DNA from: Oscillospiraceae bacterium
Lineage (GTDB): Bacteria; Bacillota; Clostridia; Oscillospirales; Oscillospiraceae
Assembly (NCBI GenBank): GCA_016296565.1
Contig: JAEDJB010000034.1
Location: forward strand, 1 to 15,734
Length of the DNA: 15,734 bases
Direction of reading: 5' to 3'
In this document: piece after piece, positions 7,977 through 13,713 of the stretch
Position numbering within the stretch: position 1 is the first letter of the stretch
How the letters are laid out: the number at the start of each line of letters is the position of its first letter
Translations under genes and position numbers: made by a program
The notes under the pieces: generated by a model
Database searches by the model: none
The model's input: the letters and a program-made list of their open reading frames with translations, nothing else
What the model was told of the DNA's origin: nothing

Positions 7977-8016
7977 AAACGCCCATGACGCGGAGAACCC
8001 CGCGTCATGGGCGTTT
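7977..8016. terminator. Bidirectional terminator between convergent genes
   Basis: AAACGCCCATGACGCGG (7977-7993) and its exact reverse complement (8000-8016) form a perfect 17-bp stem with loop AGAACC. The + strand continues into GGTTGTTTTCC, and the - strand leaves the stem through a run of four T. It separates the small coiled-coil gene (+) from the DUF4364 gene (-), where a shared terminator is expected. Confidence 0.8.
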
Positions 8017-8031
8017 GGTTGTTTTCCAAGG

Positions 8032-8568
8032 TCATTCCTCGCCGGTATCCTCCTCCAGCAAAACCTGGAGGATGCCGTGGTAGAGCTTCTCCGGCTGGGC
8101 CCGGAACCGCTCCGCCAGCTGGCCGGCCTGCTCCTGGGAGACGGTGAGCATATCCAGGGTCATGATGTTCCCCTTGTCGTCGTCCAGGATGAGGCGGAGG
8201 GTCACGCCGCCGTCCTCCCGGGGGAGGGTTTCCGTCCGCACCTGGGCGTCCCGTCGTAAAACGCCGTTGACCCGGGCCAGGTTCTGGTCGCACTTGCGGC
8301 GGACGGAATAGGCCAGGCTGCTCTCGCAGATTTTCCCGTTGCGGCGGCCCTTTTCAGTGATGGTGTACCGGTCCTCCTCCAAAGCCAGGTGGCCGGTGTC
8401 CACCAGCTCCGCCACGGACTCGGCAAAGTCGAAGTACTCCACCCCGTCGTCGCAGAAGGTCAGGTCCGCCAGGGTGGCAAAGTCCACCGGCGAGGCCACC
8501 CGCGCCATGAGGTACAGCACCAGGAACTTGATATCCAGCTTGTCATGAATGAATCCGGTCCGGCCCAT
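8032..8568 (-). CDS. DUF4364 family protein (winged-helix-like, function unknown)
   Basis: 178 residues. The N-terminus, with HDKLDIKFLVLYLMARV, and the region LADLTFCDDGVEYFDF match my memory of the clostridial DUF4364 family. The first 80 residues read like a winged-helix fold: LVDTGHLALEEDRYTITEKG resembles the recognition helix plus wing seen in PadR-type regulators. The C-terminal half (GGVTLRLILDDDKGNIMTLDML) is likely beta-rich. A DNA-binding role is an inference. The start has AAAGGAGG upstream (8577-8584 read on the minus strand). A TATAAT promoter lies at 8612-8640, so it has its own transcript. It is convergent with the small coiled-coil gene and shares the terminator at 7977-8016. 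Confidence 0.75.
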   Translation of the reverse strand: MGRTGFIHDKLDIKFLVLYLMARVASPVDFATLADLTFCDDGVEYFDFAESVAELVDTGHLALEEDRYTITEKGRRNGKICESSLAYSVRRKCDQNLARVNGVLRRDAQVRTETLPREDGGVTLRLILDDDKGNIMTLDMLTVSQEQAGQLAERFRAQPEKLYHGILQVLLEEDTGEE

Positions 8569-8611
8569 AGACCCGCCCTCCTTTGGGAAACTGCCTGTTC
8601 TTTATCCTATG

Positions 8612-8640
8612 ATTATACTTGATTTCCCCGGAAAGAACAA
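8612..8640 (-). promoter_or_regulatory. Sigma-A-type promoter for the DUF4364 gene
   Basis: Read on the minus strand, TTGTTC (8640-8635) and a perfect TATAAT (8617-8612) are 17 bases apart, about 44 bases before the DUF4364 ATG. The -35 box is weak (three of six consensus bases). Confidence 0.6.
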
Positions 8641-8658
8641 GGGGATTTTGCGGCGGGC

Positions 8659-9522
8659 TCACCCCTCGCCGCCGTCGGGGTCCTCCCGGTGCTCCATCCC
8701 CGGCATGGTGCTGGGTGGGAAGAACTCGCCTACAGGGAAGCGGATCTGGCGGAAGATCTCGCTGGGGTCGTCGTCCTTCTCCTCGTCGCTGCTGGTGCAC
8801 TCCCGGGTGGGCATGCAGTAGTCGTACATGGGGATGAGCAGCTGGGAGTCCCGCTCCAGCCGCACCAGGGAGAACTGGCCCAGGGTCACATACAGCCGGC
8901 GGCAGCCGTTGTCAAAGGTCAGCTCGCAGTCGAAGCACTCGCTGATGCTGGTGGGGATCTCGGTGAGCTCGTTTTCCGCGCAGCACCCGCCCTGGGGCGG
9001 GCAGGCGCAGGGTCCGCAGTCGCAGGGGTCCATCAGCTTCAGGCTGAGAACAATGGGGTCCACCGCCTCCACCACCGCCTCCGGCAGGCTGCTCCGGCCG
9101 CAGGCAGGACCGGCCTCCTCCGGACCCCGGCGGGAGGAGAAGATTTTGGCGCTGCCCTCGCTGCCGAACAGGAGCACCCGCTTGTCAAAGACAGCCAGGC
9201 CGCAGATCTCCGCCGGCCGGCCGCCGCCCAGGAAGGCCTCGGCGGTGATCCGGTAGTAGTAGCGGATGTCCACGCTGTAGAAGCCCCGGTTGTAGTTGGC
9301 GGGCTCCACGTCGATGTAGGCGTGGAGCAGCTCCGCCCGGCCGCTCCGGACGCTGAGGGCCCGGTCAATCACCGCCTGGGAGTTCCGGGTGGGATAGACC
9401 CGGAGGTCCTCGATGCAGTCCTTATCCCGGCAGCTGTCGTAGATTTTTTTCGTATGGATACACACGGCTTCCCGGATACCGCAGCTGTCCTGCACGGGCC
9501 CGGGCACAACCCTATCACTCAT
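8659..9522 (-). CDS. Cysteine-rich conserved-looking protein, unassigned
   Basis: 287 residues with 17 cysteines. They occur as pairs (C31/C36, C196/C199) and in a dense block at residues 167-181 (CDCGPCACPPQGGCC). The N-terminal half has VCIHTKKIYDSCRDKDCIEDL followed by segments that look beta-rich (YSVDIRYYYRITAEAF). The C-terminus is acidic. There is no signal peptide or membrane segment. I cannot name a family. A cysteine-rich cytoplasmic protein in a spore former could be a spore coat or mother-cell protein, and the upstream sequence offers a sigma-K-like promoter, but this is inference. The ATG at 9522 is chosen because AGGAGG lies seven bases upstream (9530-9535 read on the minus strand). 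An upstream in-frame ATG at 9678 would run through that site and the tRNA promoter. Confidence 0.75.
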   Translation of the reverse strand: MSDRVVPGPVQDSCGIREAVCIHTKKIYDSCRDKDCIEDLRVYPTRNSQAVIDRALSVRSGRAELLHAYIDVEPANYNRGFYSVDIRYYYRITAEAFLGGGRPAEICGLAVFDKRVLLFGSEGSAKIFSSRRGPEEAGPACGRSSLPEAVVEAVDPIVLSLKLMDPCDCGPCACPPQGGCCAENELTEIPTSISECFDCELTFDNGCRRLYVTLGQFSLVRLERDSQLLIPMYDYCMPTRECTSSDEEKDDDPSEIFRQIRFPVGEFFPPSTMPGMEHREDPDGGEG

Positions 9523-9566
9523 GGTACTACCTCCTACTCTCATAAGACTGGCGTTCGTGCCATTCC

Positions 9567-9592
9567 ATTCTATGAGGAAGGGGGGAAATCGT
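9567..9592 (-). promoter_or_regulatory. Possible sigma-K-like promoter for the cysteine-rich gene
   Basis: On the minus strand, AC (9592-9591), 16 bases, then CATAGAATG (9574-9566). This fits the Bacillus sigma-K pattern (AC, 16-17 bases, CATAnnnTA) except the last base. A sigma-A reading (TAGAAT at 9572-9567) has no good -35 at normal spacing. The motif is short, so chance occurrence is possible. Confidence 0.35.
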
Positions 9593-9640
9593 GTCACCGG
9601 AAAATGGGACTCCCCCGGCCCCATCCGACAAACTTTCCCC

Positions 9641-9669
9641 TTGAAATTTCCTTTGAGGCGTGGTATACT
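9641..9669 (+). promoter_or_regulatory. Promoter of tRNA-Gly
   Basis: TTGAAA (9641-9646), 17-base spacer, TATACT (9664-9669) with an extended TGG just before it (9661-9663). The predicted start is about 13 bases ahead of the tRNA 5' end. Confidence 0.8.
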
Positions 9670-9688
9670 GTGTTTCACAAGCTGACAG

Positions 9689-9762
9689 GCAGGTATAGTT
9701 CATCGGTAGAACGCAAGCTTCCCAAGCTTGATAGGAGGGTTCGACTCCCTTTACCTGCTCCA
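9689..9762 (+). tRNA. tRNA-Gly (anticodon CCC)
   Basis: 74 bases including an encoded CCA. Acceptor stem GCAGGTA (9689-9695) pairs with TACCTGC (9752-9758). The D-arm is GTTC/GAAC. The anticodon stem CAAGC/GCTTG encloses the 7-base loop TTCCCAA, giving anticodon CCC at 9721-9723, which reads GGG glycine codons. The T-arm is GAGGG-TTCGACT-CCCTT with one G-U pair, discriminator T, then CCA. A dedicated promoter precedes it and an intrinsic terminator follows, so it is a single-gene transcript. Confidence 0.95.
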
Positions 9763-9769
9763 CGAAAAG

Positions 9770-9804
9770 CCTCTTTTGTCCCCCCGGACAAGAGAGGTTT
9801 TTTT
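9770..9804 (+). terminator. Intrinsic terminator of tRNA-Gly
   Basis: CCTCTTTTGTCC (9770-9781) pairs with GGACAAGAGAGG (9786-9797) over 12 positions including one G-U pair, loop CCCC, followed by seven T (9798-9804). Confidence 0.9.
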
Positions 9805-9818
9805 GCGCTGCGCGTTTC

Positions 9819-9847
9819 TTGACAAAGGAGGTATCAAGGGTTATAAT
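9819..9847 (+). promoter_or_regulatory. Perfect-consensus promoter of the Rrf2-EFR1 operon
   Basis: TTGACA (9819-9824), 17 bases, TATAAT (9842-9847): both boxes and the spacing match the sigma-A ideal. Such a strong promoter is usually held by a repressor; the inverted repeat at 9846-9866 overlaps it. Confidence 0.9.
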
Positions 9848-9866
9848 GTATCTGCATCTGATACAT
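9846..9866. promoter_or_regulatory. Likely repressor operator (inverted repeat)
   Basis: ATGTATC (9846-9852) and GATACAT (9860-9866) form a perfect 7-bp inverted repeat with a 7-base centre. It overlaps the last bases of the -10 box and the expected transcription start. A further GTATC half-site lies at 9831-9835. The first gene downstream encodes an Rrf2 regulator, so autorepression is the natural reading. Confidence 0.65.
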
Positions 9867-9887
9867 CAACAACCGGAGGGCAACCAG

Positions 9888-10322
9888 ATGGACACAAAAT
9901 TTTCCATTGCGATCCACATCCTGATCCTGGTTTCAGAGTCTCCCAATCCCATGAACTCTGACCAGATGGCAGGAAGTGCCGGCACCAACGCCAGCTACAT
10001 CCGAAAAATACTGGCGCTGTTAAAAAGAGCCGGAATCGTGGACAGCCGCAGGGGGATTGGCGGGTATTCCCTGGCGGTGCCCCCGGAACAGCTTACGCTG
10101 CTTCAAATCTATCAGGCGGTGACGGAGGAACCCAAAATCCACCTGTTGGATATCCACCAAAACCCCAATGACCAATGCGTTGTTGGCCGCCATATCCGAC
10201 CGGTTCTGACCGGAATGTTTGCCGATACGGAAGCCGCGTTTGCCCGCTCCCTTGCCGGAAAAACCCTTGCCGATTGTATTGCCGACATACGAAAAAGGCT
10301 TGATCCCTCGCAGTCTGAATAA
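9888..10322 (+). CDS. Rrf2 family transcriptional regulator (YwnA-like)
   Basis: 144 residues. An N-terminal winged helix starts with FSIAIHILILVSE and includes TNASYIRKILALLKRAGIV and the wing SRRGIGGYSLA. The C-terminal part has HQNPNDQCVVGRHI, very like the NPNPKCPVGKKI segment I recall from Bacillus YwnA. Only C97 lies in the region where IscR/NsrR-type members have three cysteines for an iron-sulfur cluster (C130 is far away), so a cluster-bound sensor is unlikely; a single-cysteine thiol sensor is possible. The start at 9888 follows GGAGGG (9875-9880). The promoter at 9819-9847 carries an inverted repeat suited to autoregulation. It is followed 28 bases later by a flavodoxin/ferredoxin gene in the same operon, suggesting redox-responsive control. 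Confidence 0.88.
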   Translation: MDTKFSIAIHILILVSESPNPMNSDQMAGSAGTNASYIRKILALLKRAGIVDSRRGIGGYSLAVPPEQLTLLQIYQAVTEEPKIHLLDIHQNPNDQCVVGRHIRPVLTGMFADTEAAFARSLAGKTLADCIADIRKRLDPSQSE

Positions 10323-10350
10323 GCCGATGCTATTTTGGAGGAGAAACCCT

Positions 10351-11097
10351 ATGCGTACGATAGAAATTATTTTCAGCCCCACAGGCGGAACAGAAAAGGT
10401 TGCCCACACTCTCAGCAAGCGCTGGAGCGACGCTCCTGTCCAGATCGATCTGAGTAACGCCAAAACCGAGTTTTCCAGCTGTGAAATCGACAAAGAGGAT
10501 ATGGTTCTGATTGCCATGCCCTCCTTTGGCGGGCGGGCCCCCGCCGTTGCCATTGAGCGGTTAAAACAAATTCCGGGAAACGGAGCCAAATGTACCCTCG
10601 TCTGCGTCTATGGAAACCGGGCATATGAGGATACCCTTGTGGAAATGGAGGACGCAGCGAAAGCGGCTGGATTTCATGTCATTGCTGCCATCGCTGCCAT
10701 TGCAGAACACTCCATCATGCCCCAGTACGCAACCAACAGACCGGATATCTCCGACGAGAAGCAGCTTGCTGATTTCTCCAACCAGATCGCGGCCAAGAAC
10801 AGCGCCGCCGCTTCTATTCCCGGAAATCGTCCCTACAAGAAAGGCGGCAAGGCGGGGCTTGTTCCGAAGGTGACCAAACGCTGCGTCAAGTGCGGGCTGT
10901 GCGCAGAAAAATGCCCCGTGCAGGCAATTGATCCGGAGCGCTTTGCCGCAGATTCTCAAACCTGCATTTCCTGTATGCGCTGCGTCAAGCAATGCCCGCA
11001 AAACGCCAGAAAGGTCAGCGGGATTATGGTCTCAATTGCAGCTATGGCGATCAAGAAGGCTTGTTCTGTCCGAAAAGAGAACGAACTATTCCTTTAA
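10351..11097 (+). CDS. EFR1-type flavodoxin/ferredoxin fusion protein
   Basis: 248 residues. The N-terminal flavodoxin-like domain (about 1-150) has the FMN phosphate-binding loop FSPTGGTEKV at residues 8-17. The C-terminal domain carries two 4Fe-4S motifs of the form CxxCxxCxxxCP: C178-C181-C184-C188 and C205-C208-C211-C215. EFR1 ('ferrodoxin') proteins are expected to move electrons between FMN and iron-sulfur clusters; the physiological partner is unknown. The start at 10351 has GGAGGAG at 10337-10343 and aligns directly with the flavodoxin fold; an upstream in-frame ATG at 10219 would overlap the Rrf2 gene and add non-flavodoxin sequence. It is second in the Rrf2 operon. Base composition is less GC-rich than most neighbours. 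A strong terminator follows 48 bases after the stop. Confidence 0.9.
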   Translation: MRTIEIIFSPTGGTEKVAHTLSKRWSDAPVQIDLSNAKTEFSSCEIDKEDMVLIAMPSFGGRAPAVAIERLKQIPGNGAKCTLVCVYGNRAYEDTLVEMEDAAKAAGFHVIAAIAAIAEHSIMPQYATNRPDISDEKQLADFSNQIAAKNSAAASIPGNRPYKKGGKAGLVPKVTKRCVKCGLCAEKCPVQAIDPERFAADSQTCISCMRCVKQCPQNARKVSGIMVSIAAMAIKKACSVRKENELFL

Positions 11098-11144
11098 TTA
11101 AAAGGAGCGCTTGGGAATCTGATCGTATGTTTCCCTGGTTTGGC

Positions 11145-11179
11145 AAAAAAGGAGGGCATCCACCATGCCCTCCTTTTTT
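11145..11179 (+). terminator. Strong intrinsic terminator of the Rrf2-EFR1 operon
   Basis: AAAAAAGGAGGGCAT (11145-11159) and its exact reverse complement (11165-11179) form a perfect 15-bp stem with a 5-base loop, ending in six T. The A-run on the left arm makes it potentially active on both strands. Confidence 0.92.
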
Positions 11180-11210
11180 CGTGCCCTGGGGGACCTGGAA
11201 ATGCGTTCCA

Positions 11211-11240
11211 TTGACAGTTTCCTGTTTTTCCCTGTATACT
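11211..11240 (+). promoter_or_regulatory. Sigma-A promoter of the MATE gene
   Basis: TTGACA (11211-11216), 18-base spacer, TATACT (11235-11240), 33 bases before the ATG. It lies just past the preceding terminator, so the MATE gene is independently transcribed. Confidence 0.85.
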
Positions 11241-11272
11241 GAAACCAAAACCAAAGAAAAGAGCTGACCGCC

Positions 11273-12682
11273 ATGCGTCCCGACGCAGCACCGGCCCAGG
11301 GCAATCCCCTGGGTACCGCCCCCCTGGGGGGGCTGATCCGCAAATTTGCCATTCCCTCCATCATCGGCATGCTGGTGGGGGCGGCCTACAACATCACCGA
11401 CCAGATTTTCATCGGCCAGGTGGTGGGCCTGCTGGGAAACGCCGCCACCAACGTGGTCTTTCCCCTGATCTCCCTGTCCATCGCCCTGGCCCAGATGACC
11501 GGCGTGGGCACGGCGGCCAACTTCAACCTCTCCCTGGGCGCCCGCCGGGAGGACCGGGCCAGAGCCTTCATCGGTACAGGGCTGACCCTCACCTTAATTT
11601 TCGGCCTGGGCATCACCCTGGTGGTCCTGCTGCTGGAGACCCCCATCCTCCTCCTCTGCGGCGCCACGGAAACGGTGCTGCCCTACGCCCAGGACTACCT
11701 GGGGATCGTGGTCTACGGCCTGTTCTTCCAGGTTTTCACCATGGCCGCCGGGACCATCATCCGGGCCGACCGGAGCCCCTCCTACGCCATGTTCTCCTCG
11801 GTGATCGGCGCGGTGCTCAACGTGTTTCTGGACTGGCTCTTCCTCTATCCCCTGGGCTGGGGCATCCGGGGGGCGGCAGCGGCCACGGTGATCAGCCAGG
11901 GGATCTCCTTCCTGGTGTGCCTGGCCTACTTCCCCCGGTTCAAGGCCTTCTCCCTCAGCCGGAAGGACCTGCGCCTGCGGCCGGAGGTGATCCCGCCCAT
12001 CCTGAAGCTGGGGGTCTCCAACTTCCTGAACCACCTGGTGATGATGATCGTGAACATCGCCATGAACAACACCCTCACCCACTACGGCGCCCTGTCCATT
12101 TACGGCAGCGACATCCCCCTGGCGGTGTCCGGGGTGGTGGCCAAGGTGAACATGATTATGGTCTCCTTCGCCGTGGGTCTGGCCCACGGGTGCCAGCCCA
12201 TCCTCAGCTTCAACATGGGGGCCAAAAACTACCCCCGGGTGAAGGCCACCTACCGGAAGGCCGTGGCAGTGGGGCTGGTGTTCAGCTTCTGCGCCTTCTT
12301 CCTCTTCCAGTGCTTCCCCCGGCAGATTATCTCCATCTTCGGGTCCGGGGACCCCCTGTATTTCCAGTTTGCGGAGGACTACCTGCGCATCTTCATGTTC
12401 ATGGTCTGCCTGTTCAGCATCCAGCCCCTGTCGGTGAACTACTTCACCAGCATCGGGGCGGTGAAGCAGGGGATTTTCCTGTCCGTCTCCCGCCAGGGCT
12501 TCCTGCTGCTGCCCCTGCTGGCCATCCTGCCCCGGTTTCTGGGGCTGGACGGCGTTCTCTACGCCGGCCCGGCAGCGGACCTGCTGGCAGTAATCCTTTC
12601 CCTGTCCATGATCCGCCGGAGCTTCCGCCGGCTGACGGACCTGGAACAGGAGGCAAAGAAAGCGGAATCCTTACCATCATAA
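11273..12682 (+). CDS. MATE family efflux transporter
   Basis: 469 residues, the usual length. MATE proteins export cationic drugs or metabolites in exchange for Na+ or H+ across the cytoplasmic membrane. The N-terminus NPLGTAPLGGLIRKFAIPSI and the first helix with AAYNITDQIFIGQVVG are typical of the clostridial MATE branch. About 12 hydrophobic helices can be followed, with the internal duplication visible as a second half starting near LKLGVSNFLNHLVMMIVNIA (about residue 243). The ribosome site is weak: only AAAGAG about 15 bases upstream, no AGGAGG, although the start fits the family N-terminus. The gene has its own promoter and is followed by a hairpin repeat and a bidirectional terminator. 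The substrate cannot be read from sequence. Confidence 0.93.
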   Translation: MRPDAAPAQGNPLGTAPLGGLIRKFAIPSIIGMLVGAAYNITDQIFIGQVVGLLGNAATNVVFPLISLSIALAQMTGVGTAANFNLSLGARREDRARAFIGTGLTLTLIFGLGITLVVLLLETPILLLCGATETVLPYAQDYLGIVVYGLFFQVFTMAAGTIIRADRSPSYAMFSSVIGAVLNVFLDWLFLYPLGWGIRGAAAATVISQGISFLVCLAYFPRFKAFSLSRKDLRLRPEVIPPILKLGVSNFLNHLVMMIVNIAMNNTLTHYGALSIYGSDIPLAVSGVVAKVNMIMVSFAVGLAHGCQPILSFNMGAKNYPRVKATYRKAVAVGLVFSFCAFFLFQCFPRQIISIFGSGDPLYFQFAEDYLRIFMFMVCLFSIQPLSVNYFTSIGAVKQGIFLSVSRQGFLLLPLLAILPRFLGLDGVLYAGPAADLLAVILSLSMIRRSFRRLTDLEQEAKKAESLPS

Positions 12683-12698
12683 TCCTGCCAGGCCTTGT

Positions 12699-12773
12699 GT
12701 AGGGGCGAACTGTGTTCGCCCGCCAGCCTGGAGAGCATCGAAACGTCAGCGGGCGGTCACAGACCGCCCCTAC
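12699..12773. repeat. Paired-hairpin palindromic repeat, copy 3 (75 bp), inverted relative to copy 1
   Basis: Two 24-nt arms (12699-12722 and 12750-12773) around a 27-nt spacer. Reverse-complemented, both arms are identical to those of copy 1 at 1803-1877, while the spacers share little beyond TCCAGG. Stems are GGGCGAAC-TGT-GTTCGCCC and GGGCGGTC-ACA-GACCGCCC. It begins 17 bases after the MATE stop. Confidence 0.85.
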
Positions 12774-12811
12774 AGGCGTATTCCAAAGTTTGCGTAAAGG
12801 CAGAATACGTT

Positions 12812-12838
12812 AAAAGCCTCCCTTTCGGGAGGCTTTTT
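12812..12838. terminator. Bidirectional terminator between MATE and lexA
   Basis: AAAAGCCTCCC (12812-12822), loop TTTC, GGGAGGCTTTT (12827-12837), with T-runs leaving the stem on both strands. It lies between the convergent MATE (+) and lexA (-) genes, 6 bases past the lexA stop. Confidence 0.92.
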
Positions 12839-12843
12839 CATGC

Positions 12844-13437
12844 TCAGTATCGTCTCATCAATCCCACAACCTTGCCGATGATCTGGGCTTGGGTGCCGTC
12901 GATGGGATCGTAGTCGGGGTTTTCCGGCAGGAGCCAGACCTCCCCGTTCTTCCGGGAGAGGGTTTTCACCGTGGCCTCGTCCTCGAAGAGGGCCACCACG
13001 ATCTCCCCGTTGTGGGCCTCGGGCTGCTTGTGGACCACAACCAGGTCGTCGGGGAAGATGCCCGCGCCCAGCATGGACTCCCCCCGCACCCGCAGGGCGA
13101 AATACTCCTCCGGGTGAGGCCCGGTCTGGAAGGGGACATACTCCTCGATGCACTCCTCCGCCCAGATGGGGGACCCGGCGGCCACGCTGCCCACCAGGGG
13201 CACCTGGTCCCGGCGGGGCTCCTCCCGCTCCAGCAGGGTGATGGACCGGGTCTTGCCCCCGTCCCACTGAAGGTATCCGGCTTCCCGTAAATTGTCCAGG
13301 TGGAACTTCACCGTGGAGGGGGACTTCAGCCCCAGGTGTTCGCCGATCTCCCGCACAGTGGGGGGATAGCCGTTCTCCCGGGAGAAGTCACGGATGAAAT
13401 CATAGATCCTCTGCTGTTTGGGGGTCAGGTTTCCCAT
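12844..13437 (-). CDS. lexA: LexA, SOS response repressor
   Basis: 197 residues. Represses DNA-damage genes and cleaves itself when RecA filaments form. The N-terminal winged helix (about 1-65) includes TVREIGEHLGLKSPSTVKFH. The autocleavage site is A87-G88 in SVAAGSP, and the catalytic pair is S121 (GESM) and K158 (ATVKTL), so the protein looks fully functional. The ATG at 13437 has GGGAGGG upstream (13451-13445) and lies about 28 bases after the predicted transcription start; a longer in-frame start at 13557 would lie upstream of the promoter and SOS box and is rejected. A perfect-consensus SOS box overlaps the promoter, giving the usual autorepression. It ends at a bidirectional terminator shared with the MATE gene. 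Confidence 0.97.
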   Translation of the reverse strand: MGNLTPKQQRIYDFIRDFSRENGYPPTVREIGEHLGLKSPSTVKFHLDNLREAGYLQWDGGKTRSITLLEREEPRRDQVPLVGSVAAGSPIWAEECIEEYVPFQTGPHPEEYFALRVRGESMLGAGIFPDDLVVVHKQPEAHNGEIVVALFEDEATVKTLSRKNGEVWLLPENPDYDPIDGTQAQIIGKVVGLMRRY

Positions 13438-13471
13438 ATCGTCGCCCTCCCAATCTCTTGTGGTTGGGGGT

Positions 13472-13500
13472 ATTTTACCACACAAGGGAGAGAAAGTCAA
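13472..13500 (-). promoter_or_regulatory. lexA promoter
   Basis: Read on the minus strand: TTGACT (13500-13495), 17 bases, TAAAAT (13477-13472) with an extended TGG directly before it. The -35 box overlaps the SOS box, so bound LexA would block RNA polymerase. Confidence 0.88.
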
Positions 13501-13511
13501 ACATCTGTTCG
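13498..13511 (-). promoter_or_regulatory. SOS box (LexA operator)
   Basis: CGAACAGATGTTTG on the minus strand fits every position of the Gram-positive SOS consensus CGAACRNRYGTTYG. It overlaps the lexA -35 box by three bases. No other SOS box was noticed in the window. Confidence 0.93.
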
Positions 13512-13546
13512 AAAAAAGTCCCCCGGCTGTTCCAACCGAGGGACTT
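13512..13546 (-). terminator. Intrinsic terminator downstream of the P-type ATPase-like gene
   Basis: On the minus strand AAGTCCCTCGG (13546-13536) pairs with CCGGGGGACTT (13526-13516), 11 positions including one G-U pair, followed by a run of T that ends at 13512. The U-tract ends exactly where the SOS box begins. It would end transcripts coming from the membrane-protein gene through the hairpin array. Confidence 0.8.
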
Positions 13547-13555
13547 CTCCTGGTC

Positions 13556-13713
13556 ATACTAGTTCTTGTTAAAAAGCTTGAAAAGCTTTTTATAGCACCG
13601 AAGGTGCGTCAAGAACTGCATGAGACGGCTTTTGTGGCAAAAAGCCACAAAAGGGCAACGCGAATCGCGGTGCCTTCTTAATAAAACCAAAGGGTTTTAT
13701 TAAGAATTAGTAT
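13556..13713. repeat. 158-bp multi-hairpin element with terminal inverted repeats (MITE-like or structured RNA)
   Basis: Ends ATACTAGTTCTT (13556-13567) and AAGAATTAGTAT (13702-13713) are inverted repeats matching 11 of 12. The interior is tiled with hairpins: AAAAAGCTT-GAA-AAGCTTTTT (13571-13591); GCACC-GAA-GGTGC (13595-13607); both enclosed by AGTTCTTG (13561-13568) and CAAGAACT (13610-13617); CTTTTGTGGC with GCCACAAAAG around AAAAA (13629-13653); GGCA-A-CGCG with CGCG-G-TGCC around AAT (13654-13674); and a perfect 14-bp stem (13675-13688 with 13693-13706, loop AAAG). Few bases are unpaired. There is no credible ORF. It lies between the stop of the membrane-protein gene and that gene's terminator. 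No family name is claimed. Confidence 0.8.

Noticed and set aside
8689..9822. A 377-residue open frame on the plus strand
   Set aside because: It is antisense to the cysteine-rich gene and runs through the tRNA-Gly gene and its terminator. The protein has mirror-frame composition and no ribosome site.
9819..9887. A TTG start for the Rrf2 gene at 9819 with AAAGGAGG nearby
   Set aside because: The TTG is part of the -35 box and the AAAGGAGG lies between -35 and -10, so it would not be transcribed. The ATG at 9888 has its own site and matches the family N-terminus.
9763..11180. An integrative element using tRNA-Gly as attachment site
   Set aside because: No integrase gene and no repeated copy of the tRNA 3' end were seen downstream; only the composition difference remains.
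13438..13557. A longer LexA start at 13557
   Set aside because: It lies upstream of the lexA promoter and SOS box. The ATG at 13437 matches the family start.
13556..13713. CRISPR array or tRNA-like cluster in the hairpin region
   Set aside because: The hairpins differ in sequence and spacing, so there is no repeated unit with spacers, and none forms a cloverleaf.
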